From contig CAUQTI010000017.1 of the NCBI GenBank assembly GCA_963521065.1, forward strand, positions 1 to 64,000: DNA of 64,000 bases, in the 5' to 3' direction. Under the pieces are notes generated by a model. That model worked only from the letters and a program-made list of their open reading frames with translations. It was not told where the DNA came from and did not search any database. The position numbers were made by a program, and so were the translations under genes. The stretch is from IOR16 sp963521065 (GTDB taxonomy: Bacteria > Bacillota > Clostridia > Peptostreptococcales > Anaerovoracaceae). Below are positions 49,276-57,959 of the stretch, piece by piece (position 1 is the first letter of the stretch; each line of letters opens with the position of its first letter).

Positions 49276-50799
49276 TTATAACGCGGCCAGCTTTTTAAAG
49301 CTTTGGAATAGAGTTAAATATAATTCTTTATACAAATTATAATATTTTCGATATTCAGCGCTGTTTTGCGCAATCGGTTTTTGTACTTCTTTTTTTTGAA
49401 TCAACCGTTTTGCAGCATCCTCCAAATCCTTATAAACTCCCGTACCGACTCCCGCCAAAATTGCTGCGCCCAGTGCGCCTCCCTGCTCTGCCTGTATTGT
49501 GCTGACCGGGCACTGATATAAGTCTGCAAACATCTGCCTCCAAAGCGTACTTCTCGCACCGCCTCCGCAAATCATCATATCCTTTATGGATACGCCCATT
49601 TCTCGAAACACATCGACGCACTCAAGCTGCGAATAAGCCACACCTTCTAAGACTGCTCGAATCAGATGTGCACGTCCATGAATCGCGGAAAGCCCGAAAA
49701 ACGTTCCTCTGCACTCCGGATCGGGATGCGGTGAGCGCTCTCCCATAAGATATGGTAAATAAAGAAGCTTGTCTGCTCCAATCGGCACCGCCGATGCTAA
49801 ATCAATCATAATCTCGTATGGATCCACGTCTTTTCTTTTTGCCTCTGCGGTTTCCTCCGTGCAGACTTGATTTCGAAGCCACTGTAATGACAACCCTGCG
49901 CCCTGTGTACAACTCATTACCGTCCATTTCCCGGGAACGGAAGCACACAAAGTATGCACTCTTCCCTTTGGATCAATCGCTACCTTATCTGAGATGGCAT
50001 AAACGACACCCGAGGTCCCTATCGTCGTAAACGCACTTCCTTCGGTAACGATACCGGTTCCGATTGCTGCCGCCGGATTGTCACCGGCTCCACCTACCAC
50101 AATCGTTCCTTCAGCCAGACCGGTCTTCTTGGCCGCTTCTTTGTGAACGGTACCCGTTACATCAATTGACTCGTGCATTTTCGCAAGCAATTTTCTATCA
50201 ATCTTTAACGCATCCAAAACCTCATCTGACCATGTGCGCTTTGCAACATCCATCAGCTGCATGCCGGAAGCGTCCGATACTTCTGTCGCAAATTCGCCGG
50301 TCAGCTGATAACGAATATAATCTTTTGGCAGAAGAATATGTGCACACTGCTCGTATATTTGCGGCTCATTCTTTTTAACCCACAATATTTTTGCCGCAGT
50401 AAATCCAGTCACCGCAGGGTTTGCTGTAATAGAAAGAACCTTTTCCGGTGTCAGAATGCAGTTTATATCCTCTACTTCCTTTGCCGTTCTCTGATCACAC
50501 CAAATAATCGATCTTCGAAGTGGATTCCCCTGTTTATCAAGCATAACGAGTCCATGCATCTGACCGGAAAGCCCAATTCCTTTTATGTCTTTCGGGTTTA
50601 CCTTTGCCGAATCAATTACAAATCGGATTCCTGCTGCGGCCGCCTCCCACCAATCCTGTGGACTCTGCTCCGCCCAACCGTTTTGCTCTTGATACATCGG
50701 ATACTCGTAAGTCTTTGAGGCTACCGCATTCGCGTCTATATCGAACAGTACGGTTTTTGTTCCTGAGGTTCCGATATCAATTCCTAACAAATATTCCAA
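49276..50799 (-). CDS. xylB: Xylulokinase (FGGY family)
   Basis: It phosphorylates D-xylulose to xylulose-5-phosphate in the cytosol. It has 507 residues in the FGGY fold. The first domain has LLGIDIGTSGTKTVLFDI (about 3-20) and GLSGQMHGLVMLD (about 76). Asp in the DNPAAAIGTGI region (about 240) and the ATP site GGGARSTLWRQMFADL (about 416) and QGGALGAAILAGVG follow. Specificity is judged from the WCDQRT and GQMHG segments and from context; other ketoses are possible. The start is TTG, with GGAGAG upstream. It follows the polyol dehydrogenase by about 27 bases. Confidence 0.92.
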   Translation of the reverse strand: MEYLLGIDIGTSGTKTVLFDIDANAVASKTYEYPMYQEQNGWAEQSPQDWWEAAAAGIRFVIDSAKVNPKDIKGIGLSGQMHGLVMLDKQGNPLRRSIIWCDQRTAKEVEDINCILTPEKVLSITANPAVTGFTAAKILWVKKNEPQIYEQCAHILLPKDYIRYQLTGEFATEVSDASGMQLMDVAKRTWSDEVLDALKIDRKLLAKMHESIDVTGTVHKEAAKKTGLAEGTIVVGGAGDNPAAAIGTGIVTEGSAFTTIGTSGVVYAISDKVAIDPKGRVHTLCASVPGKWTVMSCTQGAGLSLQWLRNQVCTEETAEAKRKDVDPYEIMIDLASAVPIGADKLLYLPYLMGERSPHPDPECRGTFFGLSAIHGRAHLIRAVLEGVAYSQLECVDVFREMGVSIKDMMICGGGARSTLWRQMFADLYQCPVSTIQAEQGGALGAAILAGVGTGVYKDLEDAAKRLIQKKEVQKPIAQNSAEYRKYYNLYKELYLTLFQSFKKLAAL

Positions 50800-50826
50800 A
50801 AGTGCTCTCCTTTCCGCGGCTAAGAA

Positions 50827-51870
50827 CTACTCAGTTATTTTTATAACTGCCTTTACAACCTCATCCTTTTCCTTTATGGCTTTCTCAAATGCCTCCTGAA
50901 TTTGATCAAACTCAAATTCGTGGGTCACAATTCCGGATACATCAATCCGCCCTTCCGCAATTGCAGAAATTGCCTTAGGATACATATTACGATACCGGAA
51001 TACTGATTCAATTTTCGCTTCCTTCGCCATAATCTTACCAAAGTTATAGAGAATTTCAGACTCGGCTGCAATGCCGACAAGCACAATCGTTCCGCCATTT
51101 TTTACAAGATATGGTGTTTGCGCGATGGTAGCAGGAGAGCCTGCAGTTTCCATTATTTTTTCGACTCCCGCTCCATTGGTCAGTTTATCTATCTCAGAAA
51201 TCACATCGACTTCTTTTCCATTTAATACTCTTGTAGCACCTAATTTTTTTGCATACTCAAGCCGCTTTGGAATCACATCGACAACCGTAATATCCGTCGC
51301 ACCGCTTGCCTTGCAGGCAAGGAGTGTCACTAAGCCAATACACCCGGCTCCTAAAATGATAACATGATCTCCCAGTCCAATTTGTCCTTGTGCCGCTGCA
51401 TGAAGTCCAACCGCAAGAGGTTCTACAAGTGCACCTTCCTTTGTTGAAATCGCATCCGGCAATTTAAAACACATGTTTTCAGGAAAGGCAATATAATTTT
51501 CATAGCATCCTTGGACCGGCGGCGTTGCCAGAAACTGAACATCGGGGCAAAGGTTATATCTTCCGGATTTGCAAAACTCGCAATGTCCGCAGGTAATCCC
51601 CGGCTCCAGAGCAACACGATCTCCAACCGCAAGTGTTTTTACCTCACTGCCTATCTCCACAATGGTTCCGGCACACTCATGCCCAAGCATAAATTCACCG
51701 TCCACTACAAAGTCTCCGCATCTGCCATCATGAAAATAATGAACGTCTGAACCACAGATTCCTACGTATTCCAACTTAACCAGTACCTGCTGCTTTTCCA
51801 CTTCAGGGACAGGAATTTCACGAATTTCCATTTTGTTCAGCTCTGTCATATAAGCTGCTCTATTTTTCAT
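50827..51870 (-). CDS. Zinc-dependent polyol dehydrogenase (sorbitol/xylitol type)
   Basis: A 347-residue medium-chain dehydrogenase. Catalytic zinc ligands are Cys in YVGICGSDVHYFHDG (about 38) and His-Glu in LGHECAGTI (about 63). The structural zinc loop is GHCEFCKSGRYNLCPD (about 93-108). The NAD+ site is ILGAGCIGLV (about 170). The family oxidises sorbitol, xylitol or similar polyols to the ketose. Xylitol to D-xylulose fits the adjoining xylulokinase. GGAAAGGA precedes the ATG. It is 100 bases after the binding-protein gene; an intercistronic hairpin fills that gap. Confidence 0.9.
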   Translation of the reverse strand: MKNRAAYMTELNKMEIREIPVPEVEKQQVLVKLEYVGICGSDVHYFHDGRCGDFVVDGEFMLGHECAGTIVEIGSEVKTLAVGDRVALEPGITCGHCEFCKSGRYNLCPDVQFLATPPVQGCYENYIAFPENMCFKLPDAISTKEGALVEPLAVGLHAAAQGQIGLGDHVIILGAGCIGLVTLLACKASGATDITVVDVIPKRLEYAKKLGATRVLNGKEVDVISEIDKLTNGAGVEKIMETAGSPATIAQTPYLVKNGGTIVLVGIAAESEILYNFGKIMAKEAKIESVFRYRNMYPKAISAIAEGRIDVSGIVTHEFEFDQIQEAFEKAIKEKDEVVKAVIKITE

Positions 51871-51925
51871 ACTTCATCTATCCTTTCCTTATATTTCTTT
51901 TCTTCTTCATTCTTATCCAGACAAG

Positions 51926-51959
51926 AAAGGTGCCTTAAATAAAACCTTAAGACACCTTT
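51926..51959 (-). promoter_or_regulatory. Intercistronic hairpin between binding protein and dehydrogenase
   Basis: AAAGGTGTCTTAA pairs with TTAAGGCACCTTT (one mismatch) around a short loop. No T-run follows on the minus strand. It could stabilise the upstream binding-protein mRNA, giving it higher expression, as in other sugar ABC operons. Confidence 0.6.
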
Positions 51960-51973
51960 GCTCTGCATAATTG

Positions 51974-52954
51974 CTATTCTTTGATAAGCCCTCTATCTTT
52001 GTATATTTTTACATACTCGCTTGCGTTATCCTTTGTAATGAGCGGTGCATCAATGTCTGTATCAATCTGCTTCTCCTCACCAGTCAGAAGCTTATGAACT
52101 GTTTCCATATTCAGCTTAGCCAAATCAATTGCAGACTGCAGGCAAGTTGACGTCATCTTCCCTTGCTCAATCAAGAGGCAAGCTTCCGCAGTACCATCTA
52201 CACCATAAGAAAGAATATCTTTATACTGGTCTTTTCCTTCTACTGCTTCCAATGCACCGGCAGCCATATTATCGTTCATGGAAATGATTGCATCAATTTC
52301 TCCATAAGCCATAATCCAGTCTTCCATTAACTGCATTGCCTCATCCTTATTCCAGTTTGCAAAATCCTCTGCTAGAATTTTCACATCCGGTCTTGCGCTG
52401 AAAAATACTTCTTTCCATGCTTTTAATCTTTCATCTGCATGGAAATTTCCGGAAGGTCCCTTAAGGACTACAACTTTTCCATTTTCAGGAACCTGCTTGA
52501 TTGCAGCCTCGGCATTAACCTTTGCCTGTACATATGGGTCTGCGTCAACAGAAGAAGCTCCTTCGATGCCGTCGATACGAGCATTCGTCGTAATCGCGAT
52601 AATACCAGCACTTACAATCTGTTCAACGTATGGGCGCTGTGCTTCGCCGTTGTTTGGCTGTACGATGATTGCATCATAGCCGTTTGCAATTGCATTTTCA
52701 ATTGCAGCATTCTCTTTTTCGTCATCTGCCTGTCCATCAAATACATCAAGTGTGATGTCATCATAGCCTGCTGCCGCTTCTTTCATCTCATTTGCAAGCC
52801 ATGCAGCAAAGGAATCGGACTGGGCTCTCGCGATGTACGCTACCCGGTAACCATCCTTATCTCCTTCTTGAGAATTCTTGTCTCCTCCACATCCTGCCAG
52901 TGCAGTAAGTACCAGTGTTAAAACCAATACTACAGCTAAAATTTTCTTTTTCAT
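51974..52954 (-). CDS. Sugar ABC transporter substrate-binding lipoprotein (RbsB-like)
   Basis: A 326-residue periplasmic-binding-protein-like lipoprotein. The lipobox is LTALAGCGG, with lipidation at Cys (about 22). The mature part has the Peripla_BP_4 fold: AYIARAQSDSFAAWLANEM, DAIIVQPNNGEAQRPYVEQIVSAGI, ISMNDNMAAGALEAVEG and SYGVDGTAEACLLIEQGKMTSTCLQ. It binds a pentose or sugar alcohol on the cell surface. AAGGAAG precedes the ATG. It follows the permease gene by about 78 bases. Confidence 0.93.
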   Translation of the reverse strand: MKKKILAVVLVLTLVLTALAGCGGDKNSQEGDKDGYRVAYIARAQSDSFAAWLANEMKEAAAGYDDITLDVFDGQADDEKENAAIENAIANGYDAIIVQPNNGEAQRPYVEQIVSAGIIAITTNARIDGIEGASSVDADPYVQAKVNAEAAIKQVPENGKVVVLKGPSGNFHADERLKAWKEVFFSARPDVKILAEDFANWNKDEAMQLMEDWIMAYGEIDAIISMNDNMAAGALEAVEGKDQYKDILSYGVDGTAEACLLIEQGKMTSTCLQSAIDLAKLNMETVHKLLTGEEKQIDTDIDAPLITKDNASEYVKIYKDRGLIKE

Positions 52955-53031
52955 AATAAGTTCTTCCTTTCTCTTAAATTATATTGAAATAATAATTCAA
53001 AACAAAATTTAGAATCGTCGTGTTCTGCAAC

Positions 53032-54066
53032 TCAGTTCTGACGCTCTGCAATTTTCCCCTTCTCTGCATTCCCTAAAATTACTTTTACACTTTTCTTATT
53101 TTTGAATCTCAAATCATACAGCACTGCGGCTACAATGATACCGCCTTTTACAATTTGCTTCACGTAAGAATCCACACCCTGCAGATTCATGATATTATTC
53201 AAACATCCAATGATGAAAGAACCAACCAATGTTCCAAGCGTAGTTCCAACACCTCCGGAGAAGCTTGTGCCTCCCACAATCGCTGCTGTTAAACCTTCCA
53301 TTTCGTATCCAACCGCTCCGTTCGGAAGTCCTGCGTTGACACGAGACATATATAGGATTCCTGCAATACCTACCAAAACGCCGTTTAAAATAAATGCAAT
53401 ATATTTTGATCGAATCACATTGATTCCGGATGCAATCGCTGCTTCTTCATTTCCGCCGATCGCATAAAGGGAACGTCCAAATCGGGTATGGTTTAAGACA
53501 TACCATATTGCAACGGTAACAAGTACAAGGAAAACAATTGGTATCGGTATCACTTTTAGAAACGGCATCCCTGAAAATATGGGTACATCGGTCAAATCGC
53601 CCTGTCCGAATATTTTATAATCAGAAATCTGTAAAATATTTTGTCCGCTTGTATAAAGCAATGCTAAGCCTCTTGCAGCCATTGTCATAGCCAATGTAAC
53701 GATGAAAGCTGGCATTTTGCAATTTGCTACAAAGAAAGCATTGATCAAGTTACATAGCACTGCGACGAGAATCGCAATAAGAAACGCACCTAACAGGGAC
53801 CCTGTCGCTTTATAGAAGCTGACAGATAAGACGCCGGAAAGGGCCAATACTGCCCCCGCTGATAAATCCAGCATTCCGCTGATGATAAGCAGCATTTCTC
53901 CATATGCCAATATAGTTGCAACGGCAAGCTGTCTCGCTATATTCGTAATATTCCCGGGGCTGAAGAAGTTCTCATTCAATGCCATCGAAACCAATATCAT
54001 GACTAATAATACAAAGAATATAGAATATTTCTGCATTGCCTGACTTGCACGGTCTTGTAATCTCAT
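53032..54066 (-). CDS. Sugar ABC transporter permease (RbsC/XylH-like)
   Basis: A 344-residue inner-membrane permease with about ten hydrophobic segments. DLSAGAVLALSGVLSVSFY (about 67) and YAIGGNEEAAIASGINVIRSKYIAFILNG (about 200, EAA-like coupling) and VGGTSFSGGVGTTLGTLVGSFIIG (about 262) are family signatures. It pairs with the ATPase upstream and the lipoprotein downstream. GGGAGG precedes the ATG; it lies 15 bases after the ATPase gene. Confidence 0.93.
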   Translation of the reverse strand: MRLQDRASQAMQKYSIFFVLLVMILVSMALNENFFSPGNITNIARQLAVATILAYGEMLLIISGMLDLSAGAVLALSGVLSVSFYKATGSLLGAFLIAILVAVLCNLINAFFVANCKMPAFIVTLAMTMAARGLALLYTSGQNILQISDYKIFGQGDLTDVPIFSGMPFLKVIPIPIVFLVLVTVAIWYVLNHTRFGRSLYAIGGNEEAAIASGINVIRSKYIAFILNGVLVGIAGILYMSRVNAGLPNGAVGYEMEGLTAAIVGGTSFSGGVGTTLGTLVGSFIIGCLNNIMNLQGVDSYVKQIVKGGIIVAAVLYDLRFKNKKSVKVILGNAEKGKIAERQN

Positions 54067-54081
54067 TCTCTTGCGCCTCCC

Positions 54082-55575
54082 TTATCGTGTCCCTGTTGCG
54101 TATTTCATGATTGCTTCCTGCGAAAATGCATCTTTGTGCAATTCTCCTTCTATTCTGCCCTGGCACATCACATATATACGGTCACACATTCCAATCAATT
54201 CCGGCAGCTCGGAGGAAACCATAATTACACCTTTCCCTTCTTTTGCCATCTCGCTCATAAGCTTATAAATTTCAAATTTTGCACCGACATCAATTCCTCG
54301 CGTCGGTTCATCAAGAATTAAAATATCAGGATTCCGCAGCATCCACTTTGCTAAAAGAACTTTCTGCTGATTCCCTCCGGAAAGCGACTGAATCGCAGTT
54401 TCCAGCGTAGGAGTCTTTACATTCATCTTTTCGAAATACTTACCTACTACTTCTTTTTCTTTTTTCTTATGTGTATAGCCTCCATAGACAAATTGATCTA
54501 ATGCAGACAGGCTGGCATTTTCCATTACACTGCGTACCGGTACAATACCATACCTTCTTCTGTCTTCTGAAAGCATAATCATTCCGTTTTTTATACTGCT
54601 TCCCACATTTTTGAGGTGCACCTTTTCACCAGACACATATACCTCTCCGGAGCTAATGTTATCCAGGCCAAATAAGGAACGCATTACTTCGGTTCTCCCT
54701 GCGCCTACCAGTCCTGCAAACCCTACAATCTCGCCTCGATTCAGATGAAAGGATACGTCATCATACAAGTTTTCACTACATAGGTTTTTGACCTCTAAAA
54801 GCGTCTCTCCAGCTGGAATTTCTTCTTTCGGATAGACGTTGTCCATTTTTCTTCCTACCATAAGCGCAATGACTTCATTGATATCTGTCTCTTCCGCTCT
54901 CATGCTCTTTACAACAGTACCGTCTCTGAATACCGTGATATCATCTGCAATCTGAAACACTTCATCCAGCTTATGTGAAATGTAAACAATGCTTACACCT
55001 TTTTCTTTCAAAAGCTTAATCTTCTGAAATAATAGGGATACTTCTCTCTGTGTAATTGCAGAAGTTGGTTCATCCATTACGATAATCTGTGCATCATTTG
55101 AAATCGCTTTTATGATTTCAAGCATCTGAATATCAGAAACTGTCAAGGTCTTCAGTTTTTGGTCGGGTTTATAACTCAGTCCCTCTTCTTCCAGAAAACG
55201 AAGCGTTCTCTCCCTGACTTCCTTCCACTTTACTTTTCCGATTTTGTTTACAGGCAGTCTCCCTAAAAAAAGATTTTCCTCTACTGACATTTCCGGAACG
55301 TAGTTCAGTTCTTGTGCAATCATCGCAATCCCCAGGCCCTGTGCTTGAATCGGGTCCTTTATCTGTACAGGATTTTCATCAAGAAAAATCTTTCCAGCAT
55401 CTGGTTTATAGATGCCGTTTATAATTTTCATGAGCGTTGATTTTCCCGCACCGTTTTCTCCGCAAAGTGCATGAACCGTACCTTTTCTCACGGTAAAGTC
55501 AATTTTGTCTAAAGCTTTGACACCAGGAAAATATTTTTCAATTTGAGAGACTCTCAGTTTTATTTCCTCACTCAT
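54082..55575 (-). CDS. Sugar ABC transporter ATPase with two domains (RbsA/XylG-like)
   Basis: A 497-residue double ABC protein. The first cassette has GENGAGKSTLMKIING (about 39), LTVSDIQMLEIIKA and IIVMDEPTSAI. The second has the degenerate P-loop GLVGAGRTEVMRSLFG (about 290), but an intact SLSGGNQQKVLLAKWM and ILILDEPTRGIDVG. This asymmetry is normal for CUT2 importers. It is the first gene of the operon; GAAAGGAGA precedes the ATG. Transcription probably starts in the 368-bp AT-rich gap up to 55943. Confidence 0.94.
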   Translation of the reverse strand: MSEEIKLRVSQIEKYFPGVKALDKIDFTVRKGTVHALCGENGAGKSTLMKIINGIYKPDAGKIFLDENPVQIKDPIQAQGLGIAMIAQELNYVPEMSVEENLFLGRLPVNKIGKVKWKEVRERTLRFLEEEGLSYKPDQKLKTLTVSDIQMLEIIKAISNDAQIIVMDEPTSAITQREVSLLFQKIKLLKEKGVSIVYISHKLDEVFQIADDITVFRDGTVVKSMRAEETDINEVIALMVGRKMDNVYPKEEIPAGETLLEVKNLCSENLYDDVSFHLNRGEIVGFAGLVGAGRTEVMRSLFGLDNISSGEVYVSGEKVHLKNVGSSIKNGMIMLSEDRRRYGIVPVRSVMENASLSALDQFVYGGYTHKKKEKEVVGKYFEKMNVKTPTLETAIQSLSGGNQQKVLLAKWMLRNPDILILDEPTRGIDVGAKFEIYKLMSEMAKEGKGVIMVSSELPELIGMCDRIYVMCQGRIEGELHKDAFSQEAIMKYATGTR

Positions 55576-55942
55576 ATCAAAGTCTCCTTTCTAACAGGCT
55601 TCCGTTTATTTTGTCTTTTTATGTTCTATTATGTCAAATACTTTTACATATCTATTTTATATAAGTTTTACAAAAATTATATACTCAACTTATTTTTCTG
55701 TCAATCTCTTATTCTTTGTTTTTACCATAAGTTATTATGCATTTAGTTTATTCTCGGGAAATATTTCACGTTTTTCCGCCTTTTAACGGACAAGCTTATT
55801 TTTATAAAAAAGAAATACTTTTCTTTGTAAAATTCTTATCCTTTTATTTCCCTGCTATTTTTAAATTTAATCTAACACATTTATAGAAAAATAGGGTATA
55901 CTTTATTATTAAGACTATATCAACAATCATGGAGGAAACAGA
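55576..55942. other. Divergent intergenic region, promoters of the polyol operon and the next gene
   Basis: No gene is supported here. On the minus strand TTGACA (about 55639-55634) heads a possible promoter for the ABC operon, with a poor -10. AT-rich runs dominate. GGAGG at about 55932 is the RBS of the gene at 55943. I do not see a clear cre box or XylR dyad, though such sites are short and easily missed by eye. Confidence 0.4.
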
Positions 55943-57124
55943 TTGAACCGTAATGATTTAAAAGTAATTCAGGGCGGCGCAAATAACGCAATTGCAATTG
56001 GTGAGCATAAATTTGTATCTGCTTATGTGACGGACACAAGACTGATGGGCGTCCTTGGTCTGCATATTCACTGGACGATTGAAAGCCCTACTTTCTATTC
56101 TGATTTTCATCAGTTTTTCTATTTTGACGCAGAAGAATTTGGATTGGAAACCTATCGAAGCGTAATGGGTAATGATTCCTTCGAAATTACTCTAATTGAG
56201 AAAACATTGATTGATGGGCTTGGCGGAGAGAAAAGAAATCTAAATGAACGAGAAGCCCGTTATCTGGTCCAGCAATTTGTAACGGCCACGCTGGCATTGA
56301 ATGTAGACCCTAGCGAGCCACAAAGCGAATACGCTTTTTTACTGGAAACACCAATTGTTTTCAGTGCAAAGGAAACGACCTCAATTGCCGGCAAATTATG
56401 CACCCCCATGAAAACATCCTATCAGGTAGTGCACTACTATCTCATGCGTACCTTCGGAAATGACACGGAAGGTGCAGCCTATCTATTGGCAGAGGACGCT
56501 CAGATAGAAGAAATTTCGGAAAAGAAACTGTCTACACTTTGCAGAAATACAATCGAGGAATTTATTAATTTGGACGGTTCGCTCTCTTATCTTTCAGAAT
56601 CACTCATTGAAACTGACAATTCTTATAAGATGGTTCTTTCTGAAATAAAGCTTGCTGACCAAAAGGTATATTTTGCAAAAAAACGTTCTTCCTTTCCCGT
56701 CTCTTCTGCAGAAGTAGCAATGCTCTTAAACCGTCCGGAATTTGTGACATTATTTGAAATTTTGGTCGATCCAGATGAGTTTGAAAACGAATTTTCTGTT
56801 TTTACTGCCGGTGCAATGCAGACAACACATGATAATGGGAGATTATATCTAGAGTTTAACCGAAACAACGATCATGTTGCACGCCGCGTTTTTCGCTTAA
56901 ATGAAGATGTACACGGCCTTTACTACATCAGTGATTTCGGCCAATTGATTATTGCGGCATATACAAAAGAAGAAATCCGTGATTTAGAAAGCCGTCTGCA
57001 TAAAAGTGCCATTAACCTGATGATTATCCCCACCGCAAAGTATGAATTTAAAGAACCGGTTCTGTACGAATTTATTCAAAGCGATTTTGACGATTTCAAT
57101 GAATTTATTGAATCTCTTCAGTAA
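55943..57124 (+). CDS. Protein of unknown function (393 residues)
   Basis: A soluble, acidic protein with no signal peptide and no hydrophobic helix long enough for a membrane. The start is TTG with ATGGAGG seven bases upstream. It begins MNRNDLKVIQGGANNAIAIGEHKFVSAYVTDTRLMGVLGLH, and later has FHQFFYFDAEEFGLETYRS, and SAEVAMLLNRPEFVTLFEIL. No catalytic motif or known domain is apparent to me. It looks evolved as a real gene by codon use and length. It is alone on its strand, converging on the UPP-synthase-like gene. Confidence 0.75.
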   Translation: MNRNDLKVIQGGANNAIAIGEHKFVSAYVTDTRLMGVLGLHIHWTIESPTFYSDFHQFFYFDAEEFGLETYRSVMGNDSFEITLIEKTLIDGLGGEKRNLNEREARYLVQQFVTATLALNVDPSEPQSEYAFLLETPIVFSAKETTSIAGKLCTPMKTSYQVVHYYLMRTFGNDTEGAAYLLAEDAQIEEISEKKLSTLCRNTIEEFINLDGSLSYLSESLIETDNSYKMVLSEIKLADQKVYFAKKRSSFPVSSAEVAMLLNRPEFVTLFEILVDPDEFENEFSVFTAGAMQTTHDNGRLYLEFNRNNDHVARRVFRLNEDVHGLYYISDFGQLIIAAYTKEEIRDLESRLHKSAINLMIIPTAKYEFKEPVLYEFIQSDFDDFNEFIESLQ

Positions 57125-57144
57125 TAGAATCTCAGCAGGCGGCG

Positions 57145-57786
57145 TCAGCCGCCCAGCGTAATTTCTTGTGTCTGATACCAATCCAGTGCCCGATGAATTT
57201 GGTTTTCTTCAAAATCAGGCCACAGCTCCGGTAGCGTATAAAAATCCGAGTATACGGACTGCACGGGAAGAAATCCGCTTAGACGGCAATGTCCGCCCCA
57301 CCGCAGGATCAAATCAATTCTAGAAATGTCTTTTGATGCAATTCCATTTGGATAATTCAAATCCCAATCCCATCCGTAATTTACCAAAAAATTAACACGA
57401 ATGCCCCCTGCCCCAAACTGTCTTCGGATACGATAAGGCAACAGCTCCTTTGGGAAGCTGTTTGAACTGCTGTTTCCTACAACCAAAAGCTCTGCATCCT
57501 TTTCGGCAAGCGTCTGTACGGCATCTACACAAGCTTTTTGAAAGGCTTGTTTTTGTATGGCAGGCCGTTTTGTATTATCGACGGTAAATCCGTAAAGCGT
57601 CAATTCTTCCACGCCCAGCCCTTTGCAGATTTCATATAGCTGAAACCCTGGATCAATTCCGAATTCATACCCCATCTGCTTTTCCATTCCGTGCTCTTTC
57701 GCCCATCTGCGATTTCCATCAGGAATGATTCCGATATGCTTCGGTATTCTCTTCCATTTTTCCTCTTTCTTTTTCTCTTGTTTCAT
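57145..57786 (-). CDS. Short undecaprenyl-diphosphate-synthase-like protein
   Basis: A 213-residue cis-prenyltransferase-like protein, about 30-40 residues shorter than typical UppS. The catalytic Asp is in IGIIPDGNRRWAKEHG (about 23). The conserved SLYAFSTENWKRP is altered to TLYGFTVDNTKRP (about 67-79). The C-terminal RTSGEQRLSNF motif is altered to LRWGGHCRLSGFLPVQSVYSDFYTLPELWPDF. The family fold is thus retained, but substrate binding may differ. It may be a secondary prenyltransferase, since a standard uppS would be expected near cdsA/frr, which are not in this window. AAAGGAG precedes the ATG. Confidence 0.8.
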   Translation of the reverse strand: MKQEKKKEEKWKRIPKHIGIIPDGNRRWAKEHGMEKQMGYEFGIDPGFQLYEICKGLGVEELTLYGFTVDNTKRPAIQKQAFQKACVDAVQTLAEKDAELLVVGNSSSNSFPKELLPYRIRRQFGAGGIRVNFLVNYGWDWDLNYPNGIASKDISRIDLILRWGGHCRLSGFLPVQSVYSDFYTLPELWPDFEENQIHRALDWYQTQEITLGG

Positions 57787-57959
57787 ACAAAACTCCTTTC
57801 CGCCTTATTTTACACAGCATAGCAAATGTTATTCAAGAAAGCCGCCTTATGCTTTCATGTTAAAATCGTAATATTCCAAAAACTTTCGTTCACTTTACAA
57901 GCTTTTGATTTCTGACTAAGATAAAAGAAGAGACTAACTAACTAATAGGATGTGAAAAA

